From the NCBI GenBank assembly GCA_964357355.1, contig CAYHKY010000001.1, forward strand, positions 1-58,834: DNA of 58,834 nt, read 5' to 3'. A program made the translations under genes and the position numbers. The stretch comes from CAYHKY01 sp964357355. Its GTDB lineage: Bacteria; Patescibacteriota; Microgenomatia; UBA10105. Shown one piece after another: positions 52,456 through 58,834 of the stretch. Below the pieces are notes generated by a model. The model was not told the DNA's origin, did not search any database, and worked only from the letters and a program-made list of their open reading frames with translations. Within the stretch, counting starts at the first letter, position 1, and each line of letters starts with the position of its first letter.

Positions 52456-53441
52456 TGGATGTATACAAGCAACTTCAGGATAAAATTGGCCAAGATAGAT
52501 TAAAACAACAAGAACGACTTGCGCGTTATACTACGCTTAAGATAGGCGGCACGGCAGAATATTTTTTTGCAGCTCAAACTCAAGAGGAAGTGATCAAGGC
52601 AGTTAAGGCAGCTATCTCATCTCATATTCCCTACTTTGTGTTGGGTGGAGGGTCAAATATAGTCTTTTCAGACAGAGGGCTTAAAGGATTAGTTATTCGT
52701 AATGAATCCAGATCAATAAATATCGTTAAGCGTTTAGGTAAAATTAAAAACGGTGTAACACAAGTGGGACAAACTTTTGTTGAGGTAGATACTGGAGTAC
52801 TTATCAATAAATTAGTTAGATTTACATGTGATGAAGGGTTGGGAGGGTTGGAAAGACATTTGGGATTACCGGGAACTGTTGGCGGAGCGCTTTATATGAA
52901 CTCCAAATGGACAAAACCGTTTACTTATGTCGGAGATGCACTTAATCAAGCTAAAATTTTGAATAGAGACGGAAAAATAAAAATAGTTGACCAAAAATAT
53001 TTTGATTTTGCTTATGATCAAAGTGTATTGCAAAAAACTCACGAAACGGTATTGTCAGCCACTTTTCTTTTAAAAACCGTAGACAAGAAATTATTATGGG
53101 AAAAAGCTAATGCTTCTATGGACTATCGTAAAATATCCCAACCTATGGGCGTGGCAACCGCTGGTTGCACATTCCGTAATATTCCGCTTTCTCACGCACT
53201 CCGAATTGGTACTCCAAATAATACGACCTCAGCGGGATACCTCGTGGATCAAGTCGGTCTCAAAAATTTCCGCATCGGTAATGCTAAATTCAGCGACATC
53301 CACGCCAATTTTATTTTGAATTTAGGCGGGGCTAGTTCTAACGACGTCAAAGGATTGATAAATGAGGCAGTCCGGCGTGTGCAGGAAAAATTTCAGGTAG
53401 AGATAAAACCGGAAATTGTTTTAACGGGAGAATTTAATTAA
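52455..53441 (+). CDS. murB: UDP-N-acetylenolpyruvoylglucosamine reductase
   Basis: 328 residues. Reduces the enolpyruvyl group with NADPH through FAD. YTTLKIGGTAEYFF near 25-38, LGGGSNIVFSDRGLKG near 61-76 and GLPGTVGGALYMNSKW near 137-152 form the FAD site. The proton-donor position is Cys in TAGCTFRN near 236-243, where many MurBs have Ser. The C-terminal FSDIHANFILNLGGAS and QVEIKPEIVLTGEF blocks are standard, with a catalytic Glu. It overlaps murC by 1 base. Confidence 0.93.
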   Translation: MDVYKQLQDKIGQDRLKQQERLARYTTLKIGGTAEYFFAAQTQEEVIKAVKAAISSHIPYFVLGGGSNIVFSDRGLKGLVIRNESRSINIVKRLGKIKNGVTQVGQTFVEVDTGVLINKLVRFTCDEGLGGLERHLGLPGTVGGALYMNSKWTKPFTYVGDALNQAKILNRDGKIKIVDQKYFDFAYDQSVLQKTHETVLSATFLLKTVDKKLLWEKANASMDYRKISQPMGVATAGCTFRNIPLSHALRIGTPNNTTSAGYLVDQVGLKNFRIGNAKFSDIHANFILNLGGASSNDVKGLINEAVRRVQEKFQVEIKPEIVLTGEFN

Positions 53442-54767
53442 ATGGAAAAATTTATAGTTTCAGGGGGCAAACCGCTTAAAGGCAGTATCAGAGTTGGTGG
53501 TGCTAAGAATGTCGCCATGAAAGTCATTATTGCCGGTTTACTAACGGATGAAACATTGGTTATAGACAATGTGCCGCTTATTTCATCAGTTCTGGGAACT
53601 GCGAAAATTGTTGAACCGTTAGGAGTTAGTGTAGTTAGAAAAAATCACAAATTAGAAATTTCAGCTAGGTATTTGCATTACCACCGGGTCCCTTTGGAAT
53701 TAGGCGGATTATACCGGACTGCGACTATGGTGATTGGACCGCTACTTGCCCGTTTTGGCAAAGCGATAGTTCCGAATCCAGGAGGTTGCAGGTTGGGTAA
53801 GCGACCGGTTGATTGGCATATGCAGGCACTTGGACAAATGGGCGCAAATATTGAATACAAAGCAGGGTATTTTCATGCAAAAACAAAAGGACTTCATGGT
53901 GCGACAATTAAATTCCCCAAAAACTCACATACAGGAACAGAAACTATAATTCTGGCGGCAGTATTAGCCAGAGGCGAGACGATTATTGAGAACGCGGCAG
54001 AAGAACCTGAAGTTGATGATTTGGTGAAATTACTCTGCCTTATGGGAGCAAAAATCACCCGACAAAACAGAACAATTCATATTCAAGGAGTACAAAAAAT
54101 GCACGGAGCTGCTTATGAAATCATGCCAGATCGCAATGAAGCGGTGACATATGCAATAGCAGGTATTGCTACAAAGGGTGATGTGATTGTTGCAGGTGCC
54201 GGACGTACACATTTAAAATCATTTCTGAATGCACTTGATGAAGCTGATGCAGGCTGGGAAGCTATTAATGAAAAAACGACTAGATTTTTTTGGAAAAATG
54301 ATCTGAGGGCAACTCAAATCACCACCCTTCCCCATCCGGGATTTATGACAGATTGGCAAGCTCCTTGGGCTGTGTTGATGACTCAAGCGCAAGGGACTTC
54401 TACTATTCACGAGACAGTATATGAAAGCAGATTTTCATATGTGGGAGAACTCAAAAAAATGGGAGGAAAAATTGATTTTTATGATCCGCAAGTAAAAAAC
54501 TCCCATGAGTACTATAATTTTAACTGGAACGATCGAATAAAAGATTATCATCAGGGAATCAGAATTCACGGGCCTCACCCTCTTCATGAAGGAATTGTAG
54601 AGATTACTGATCTTCAGGCAGGCGCAACACTTGTAGTAGCAGCATTGGTAGCAAAGGGAAAATCAGTGGTGATAGGGACCGAGCATATAGATCGGGGATA
54701 CGAACGATTTGATGAACAATTGAAAAAAATGGGAGCCGCTATAAAACGCGTAAAGGAGGAGTTATGA
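53442..54767 (+). CDS. murA: UDP-N-acetylglucosamine 1-carboxyvinyltransferase
   Basis: 441 residues. GGAKNVAMKVIIAGLLTDE near 19-37 holds the Lys-Asn pair, PNPGGCRLGKRPVDWH near 106-121 carries the catalytic Cys that reacts with phosphoenolpyruvate and fosfomycin, and LQAGATLVVAALVAKG near 389 is the C-terminal block. It transfers enolpyruvate to UDP-GlcNAc, the first committed step of peptidoglycan synthesis. It follows murB with no gap and overlaps the next gene by 4 bases. Confidence 0.94.
   Translation: MEKFIVSGGKPLKGSIRVGGAKNVAMKVIIAGLLTDETLVIDNVPLISSVLGTAKIVEPLGVSVVRKNHKLEISARYLHYHRVPLELGGLYRTATMVIGPLLARFGKAIVPNPGGCRLGKRPVDWHMQALGQMGANIEYKAGYFHAKTKGLHGATIKFPKNSHTGTETIILAAVLARGETIIENAAEEPEVDDLVKLLCLMGAKITRQNRTIHIQGVQKMHGAAYEIMPDRNEAVTYAIAGIATKGDVIVAGAGRTHLKSFLNALDEADAGWEAINEKTTRFFWKNDLRATQITTLPHPGFMTDWQAPWAVLMTQAQGTSTIHETVYESRFSYVGELKKMGGKIDFYDPQVKNSHEYYNFNWNDRIKDYHQGIRIHGPHPLHEGIVEITDLQAGATLVVAALVAKGKSVVIGTEHIDRGYERFDEQLKKMGAAIKRVKEEL
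54753..54760 (+). promoter_or_regulatory. Strong ribosome binding site (AAGGAGGA)
   Basis: A near-perfect Shine-Dalgarno sequence at the end of murA, 3 bases before the ATG at 54764. It shows that the ribosomes of this organism do use classic sites at internal operon starts. Confidence 0.7.
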
Positions 54768-56064
54768 AAAATATAACTGTACTTTTGTTATCAGGCGGAA
54801 AATCTCACCGTTTTTGGCCGCTTCCGCACAAAATGACGCTGCCATATCTTGGCATGTCTTTTTTAAATCATCAAATTAACCTGTTACAAGAATTGGGTTT
54901 CATCCGTATCGTGTTAGTGACTTCCGAAGATGTGGCAAAATCTGTTACGAGTGAGGTGATTAAAGTGATCCAGACTGGAGAGGGGCAGGCAGCGGCGATA
55001 CTTTCTGCCCAGTCGCAGATTGGAGACTCACCGCTGCTTATTGTAAATGCTGACGATATTGTAGCCAAAAGTTTATTTGAAAGTCTACTTTATATTGCTG
55101 ATGAAAAATGTAATTTACTAGTCGGATATAAAACGGATAACTACTTTCCAGGAGGATATTTGGTGCTTGAAGGTAAGCGAGTGGCCAAAATTCACGAAAA
55201 ACCTGGTGCCGGAAACGAACCAAGCAGTTTTGTGCGGTTAGTATGTGATTATTTCGTTCGGGGTAGAAACCTTANNNNNNNNNNCTTCTGGATAATCTTA
55301 AACTTCATGATCACACTGATGCTGATACCCGGTATGAACAGACGTTGTCGTCAATGATGCAAAATGGTGAACAGTTTGAGATGCTTGAATATGAAGATAC
55401 ATGGATTCCCGTAAAATATCCATGGCACGCGCTGTCTGCGGGAGAGTACTATTTAGGAACACTGAAGAGAAAAATTATTGCCAAAAACGCCGTTATTCAT
55501 AAAACAGCCATTATCGAAGGTCAGGTAGTTATCGAGGAGGGTGTACGCGTAATGGAATACGCAAAAATTGTAGGGCCCGCGTATATCGGTAAAAATGCCT
55601 TAGTTGGAAACCATACTCTGATACGCGAGACGCTGATTGGCGAAAATACTGTAGTAGGATTCGGATCGGAAATTACTCGCAGTTATATTGGTTCCAATTG
55701 TTGGTTCCATACAAATTACATCGGGGATAGTGTAGTTTCAGATAATGTTGGAGTAGGAGCAGGAGCGGTATTTGCAAATTTACGACTAGATGAAAACGAA
55801 ATACAGTCAGCGATCAAAGAAGATCGTTTGGGAACCGGGCGAGTAAAATTGGGTGCAATCGTTGGAGAAGGCGCCAGAATTGGGATTGAGTCACAACTTA
55901 TGCCCGGAGTAAAAGTGGGACGAAATAGTGTAGTTGGTCCGGGAGTAATTTTAGTTAATGATCTTCCTGATAATAAAAAATGCCTCAATCAACAGTCTCT
56001 TGTAATTATTGATAATCAGGATTCTTCTACAAAAGACCGTAGTAAATTTCGGTCAAAGCTTTAA
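54764..56064 (+). CDS. Sugar nucleotidyltransferase with beta-helix domain, interrupted by assembly gap
   Basis: The first part (54764-55274, ~170 residues) is an NTP-transferase domain: VLLLSGGKSHRFWPLPHKMT near 5-24 replaces the usual GxGTRL loop, and LLIVNADDIV near 88 is the metal site. After ten Ns, the frame from 55285 to 56064 encodes a left-handed beta-helix (VIHKTAIIEGQVVIEEGVRV, YIGKNALVGNHTLI, GIESQLMPGVKVGRNSVVGP). The halves resemble GlmU or RmlA-like bifunctional enzymes. They are out of frame only if the N count is real; a missing length of 2 modulo 3 restores one gene. The product sugar is unknown. Confidence 0.7.
55275..55284. other. Assembly gap (10 N)
   Basis: Ten undetermined bases inside the nucleotidyltransferase gene. 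The number is probably a placeholder, because the flanking halves need a gap length of 2 modulo 3 to be in frame. Confidence 0.95.
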
Positions 56065-56069
56065 ACTCA

Positions 56070-56792
56070 ATGAAAAATTATCCGATTATTATATTACCCG
56101 GATGGATGCTGGGATCGAAACGATTTGAGCTGCTTGCAAAAGAGTTTGAAAAGGCTGGTCACAAAACTTTTATAGTAGATTTTCCCGGTTTTGAGCAAGA
56201 TATAAAGTTAAGCAAAATTTTTAACCTAACAGATTACGTCAAGTATTTACGGGGATTTTTAAAAACTCATAATATTACCAAAGCTATTTTTGTTTGTCAT
56301 TCATTTGGAGGCAGAGTGGCGCTAAAATTTCTCAGCCAGGAACCTAAGTTTGCACACGCATTAATACTTTCCGGAACCCCAGGTTTTTTGACTGTTTCAA
56401 AGGTTAAGTTAAGACTCTTTCTATATATAGCAAAAGTTGGCGGCATTGTCTTTTCTCTGCCTTTAATAAAACGCATTAAAGATCATGTGCGCAAATTGTA
56501 TTATAAAGTGATAGGCGCAAAAGATTTTTACCATTCCCAAGGACTTATGAGAGAAACTTTTAAGCGGATCATTGCCGAACAATTAGTGGAATACATGAAG
56601 AAGATACGGGTTCCTACATTGTTGTTGTGGGGAGAAAAAGACAAGCTTGTACCTGTAGCAGTTGCCAAAAAAATGCAAAAAGTTCTCTATAAATCAACTA
56701 TAGTCATAGTGAAGGATCATGGTCATATGTTTATCTGTAGAAATCCACAGATGTTTGTGAGTCAGACAAATTCCTTCCTCAGAGACTTATGA
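56070..56792 (+). CDS. Alpha/beta hydrolase
   Basis: 240 residues. ILPGWMLGSKRFELLA near 7-22 is the oxyanion loop region, VCHSFGGRVALKFL near 75-88 holds the nucleophile Ser, LLLWGEKDKLVP near 186-197 the acid Asp and VIVKDHGHMFI near 217 the His. The full triad is present. There is no signal peptide. Substrate unknown; its place between mur genes suggests a cell-wall intermediate or lipid carrier ester. It overlaps murF by 4 bases. Confidence 0.85.
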   Translation: MKNYPIIILPGWMLGSKRFELLAKEFEKAGHKTFIVDFPGFEQDIKLSKIFNLTDYVKYLRGFLKTHNITKAIFVCHSFGGRVALKFLSQEPKFAHALILSGTPGFLTVSKVKLRLFLYIAKVGGIVFSLPLIKRIKDHVRKLYYKVIGAKDFYHSQGLMRETFKRIIAEQLVEYMKKIRVPTLLLWGEKDKLVPVAVAKKMQKVLYKSTIVIVKDHGHMFICRNPQMFVSQTNSFLRDL

Positions 56793-58255
56793 ATTCTATC
56801 CTTAATTTAATATTTCTGGCATGGTTATTTAGAATTCTACTAAATCTTCTTTCATACATCCAACTTTGGTGGGTCAAAGAGTACAGGTGGGATAGGATGA
56901 TCATACATCTTAGAACTCCACAAGGAAAGCTAATTTTGTTTCCACCATTGCGAAAACCCCCCCTAACCCCCAAAAGTATTTCGTTATTTTGTTTAACTCT
57001 AGCAACATTAATAACGCTTTTCTGGATACTTCCTGGCCATCTGTTGCTCAATTTTATTACAGTTGATTTACTTTCGTTTCCAGTCACTTGGATTTGGGTA
57101 GGAATACTTATTGTCCCAACGTTACTTTATCATAGGTATCTGATTGATCGATCAATTCAAAAATTACGAAACCGCTCCACATTGAAAGTTATCGGTATCA
57201 CTGGTAGTTTTGGGAAAACCTCTACCAAAGAAAATTTGGCAACTATTATTTCATCAAAATTTAAGACTCTAAAAACAGAAGGAAGCAAAAATTCCCCAAT
57301 TGCTATTGCTGAAATCCTTTTGGCAAAAATGAACGATGACCACGAAGTCTTTGTAGTCGAAATGGCGGCTTACAAGCGAGGTGAAATTGCCGAAATGTCT
57401 GACATGGTTAAACCCCAAGTGGGTATTATTACAGCGATTAATCCTCAACATCTTGATTTATTTGGATCAATTGAAAATACGATGAAAGCCAAATATGAAT
57501 TGATCAAAAGTCTTCCGAAAGACGGTATTGCAATTTTTAATGCTGATAATCCGAAAACCTTGGAAATGGCCGAGTGGGCAAAAAATGAAGGGCGAACCGT
57601 TTGGGCTTATACAACAGAAAACCGGGAGTTAGACAGGATTGATTTATTGGTAAAAGGAGAGGATATTGAAGTTCGGCAAATGGATGTTAGATTTAACATA
57701 AAAGTGGGAACTAAAAAAGAATATGCGATCGTCAAGTTGTTGGGTAAGCATCAAGTTAGCAATATATTAGCTGCAATGAGCGGGGCATTGGCCGTAGGGA
57801 TGAGTCTTAGGGAAATTACTTCGGCACTTCGGCTCATCGTGCCGTTTAAAGGAGTAATGGAACCAATCTACGCAAGGAATGGGACGTTATTTATTAACGA
57901 CACTTTTAACAATAATCCGGATGCAGCCAAAGCTGCTATTAATTATCTTTCGCTATATAAAGGTAAAAAAATATTAGTGTTTCAGCCGATGGTTGAATTG
58001 GGTGAGTATGCCAAACCTGCTCACGAAGAAGTGGGTATTTGTGCTGGACAAGTATGTGACGAAATAATTTTAACTAACCATTATTTTTTTGAGGCATTTT
58101 ATGACGGAGTAAAATCAATAAGTAAAGATAAAAAACTTCGCGTAATGTCCTCATCTCAAGCGGCTGATTTGATAGAGAAAACAGTCAGTAAAAATGACGC
58201 AGTTTTATTTAAAGGCAAAGAAGCGGAAAATGTTTTGCGGAAACTACATGTTTAA
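56789..58255 (+). CDS. murF: MurF-type Mur ligase with N-terminal membrane domain
   Basis: 488 residues. Instead of the soluble substrate domain of MurF, residues 1-~125 contain about three hydrophobic segments (~1-25, ~62-82, ~95-115). The ATP loop is GITGSFGKTSTKENLA near 135-150, followed by FVVEMAAYKRGEIAEM, TAINPQHLDLFGS (the NxHLD block) and LLGKHQVSNILAAMSGAL near 313. NDTFNNNPDAAKAAI near 371 matches the MurF D-x-YNANP block. It should add D-Ala-D-Ala to the UDP-tripeptide at the membrane. Confidence 0.85.
   Translation: MNSILNLIFLAWLFRILLNLLSYIQLWWVKEYRWDRMIIHLRTPQGKLILFPPLRKPPLTPKSISLFCLTLATLITLFWILPGHLLLNFITVDLLSFPVTWIWVGILIVPTLLYHRYLIDRSIQKLRNRSTLKVIGITGSFGKTSTKENLATIISSKFKTLKTEGSKNSPIAIAEILLAKMNDDHEVFVVEMAAYKRGEIAEMSDMVKPQVGIITAINPQHLDLFGSIENTMKAKYELIKSLPKDGIAIFNADNPKTLEMAEWAKNEGRTVWAYTTENRELDRIDLLVKGEDIEVRQMDVRFNIKVGTKKEYAIVKLLGKHQVSNILAAMSGALAVGMSLREITSALRLIVPFKGVMEPIYARNGTLFINDTFNNNPDAAKAAINYLSLYKGKKILVFQPMVELGEYAKPAHEEVGICAGQVCDEIILTNHYFFEAFYDGVKSISKDKKLRVMSSSQAADLIEKTVSKNDAVLFKGKEAENVLRKLHV
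56957..56971 (+). repeat. C-tract (C7-TAA-C5) within murF
   Basis: CCCCCCCTAACCCCC encodes the Pro-rich linker between the first hydrophobic segment and the next in MurF. It stands out in AT-rich DNA. The other strand is G-rich and could form non-B structures. Confidence 0.4.
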
Positions 58256-58834
58256 AAGAGCAATCCATATAGGATTATCTCCTAATGCTTCATTTCCAGA
58301 CGTGATAATTGCGCTGTTACAGCTAATTCAACCTTGGACATGGCAAAAGGGTAAAGCTGTTCTCGGAGTTGAACAGTGGTTCAAAGACTATTTTGGTATA
58401 TCCAATGCAATTGCTTTTAATGCCGGGCGGACAGCACTGTTTGCTATTCTAGAGTCGCTTAATTTGCCCAATGGAAGCGAAGTAATGTTGCAGGCGTTTA
58501 CTTGCGTAGCTGTTCCGAACAGTGTCTTGTGGGCCGGACTTAAACCGACCTATGTTGATATCGATAAAACCCTAAATTTCGATTGCCGCGACGCAGTGAA
58601 AAAACTTACGCACAAAACCCGAGCTGTGATAGTGCAACATACTTTTGGAGTACCCGCTGACATGGATGAAGTAATAGCATTTTGTAATAAACATAACTTG
58701 TTGTTAATCGAAGATTGTGCACATGCTTTGGGAGCAACTTATAAAGGAAAACTAGTCGGTACTTTTGGAAAAGCCGCCTTTTTTAGTTTTGGGAGAGATA
58801 AAATCATTTCATCTGTTTTTGGTGGAATTGCCAT
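58248..58834 (+). CDS. DegT/DnrJ/EryC1/StrS aminotransferase (N-terminal part)
   Basis: The gene runs off the window after 195 codons. It starts in the last 8 bases of murF. FNAGRTALFAILESLNLP near 50-67 binds the PLP phosphate, EDCAHALGATYKG near 151-163 has the Asp that contacts the pyridine nitrogen, and FFSFGRDKIISS near 174-185 carries the Schiff-base Lys. Family members aminate keto sugars bound to nucleotides, or are involved in their dehydration. It may serve an amino-sugar pathway linked to the wall or glycan. Confidence 0.88.
   Translation, partial: MFKRAIHIGLSPNASFPDVIIALLQLIQPWTWQKGKAVLGVEQWFKDYFGISNAIAFNAGRTALFAILESLNLPNGSEVMLQAFTCVAVPNSVLWAGLKPTYVDIDKTLNFDCRDAVKKLTHKTRAVIVQHTFGVPADMDEVIAFCNKHNLLLIEDCAHALGATYKGKLVGTFGKAAFFSFGRDKIISSVFGGIA

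Noticed and set aside
55345..56064. Separate beta-helix gene starting with TTG at 55345
   Set aside because: The same frame stays open back to the Ns at 55284 and encodes plausible protein, so this is the second half of the gene that starts at 54764.

Overview
The window is AT-rich bacterial DNA, almost entirely coding, with most genes on the plus strand and many neighbours overlapping by 4 to 26 bases. TGA and TAA both act as ordinary stops. Small genes, a divergent dcw/mur cluster headed by mraZ, a DUF4012 protein and very many polytopic GT-C-type membrane glycosyltransferases point to a Candidate Phyla Radiation (Patescibacteria) genome, most like Microgenomates (OP11). That placement rests on gene content and style only; no rRNA or other strong phylogenetic marker is present. 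A run of ten Ns at 55275-55284 shows this is a metagenome-type scaffold.

Region 1 (1-40.8 kb) is a large surface-glycan locus. It holds about ten large GT-C/PMT-like, DUF2142-like or DUF2079-like membrane proteins and five GT2 proteins of its first part, three methyltransferases, an AsnB-type amidotransferase, a Wzx-type flippase, GT4 and GT2 glycosyltransferases, two left-handed beta-helix acyltransferases, a 1041-residue fusion of an O-antigen ligase/polymerase-like half to a PMT-like half, a GDP-mannose pyrophosphorylase and an initiating phosphoglycosyl transferase. Together these can make a nucleotide sugar, start a lipid-linked glycan, extend it, flip it, decorate it and polymerise or transfer it. 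nadE, an SDR dehydrogenase and a DUF2079 gene are the only minus-strand genes.

Inside this locus (10.1-15.3 kb) sits a compact set that stands out: phosphoglycerate kinase, a hexapeptide acyltransferase, holo-ACP synthase (AcpS), an FkbH-type HAD/GNAT protein, a MaoC-like hot-dog protein, a stand-alone acyl carrier protein and a methyltransferase. FkbH proteins load a glyceryl unit from 1,3-bisphosphoglycerate onto an ACP, and PGK handles exactly that metabolite. I read this as a candidate glyceryl-ACP pathway that decorates a glycan or lipid in an organism type that usually lacks fatty-acid synthesis. It is the best candidate for an undescribed system here.

Region 2 (40.8-45.4 kb) is a bridge: DUF4012 protein, a short RecO, glycyl-tRNA synthetase and a small anchored extracellular protein.

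Region 3 (45.5 kb to the end) is a rearranged dcw cluster: mraZ, rsmH, ftsL, ftsI, murE, pgeF (YfiH), murC, murB, murA, a nucleotidyltransferase/hexapeptide gene split by the assembly gap, an alpha/beta hydrolase, membrane-anchored murF and the start of a DegT-type aminotransferase. mraY, murD, ftsW and murG are not in this run. A MraZ box of three TGGTG repeats at exact 10-bp steps overlaps the mraZ promoter and start.

Several genes at transcription-unit heads have a TATAAT-like box only 6 to 13 bases before the start codon and no ribosome binding site, which suggests leaderless or near-leaderless mRNAs. In one case a palindromic box serves two divergent genes. There is no gene-free stretch longer than 300 bases, and I saw no tRNA, rRNA, CRISPR array or insertion sequence.
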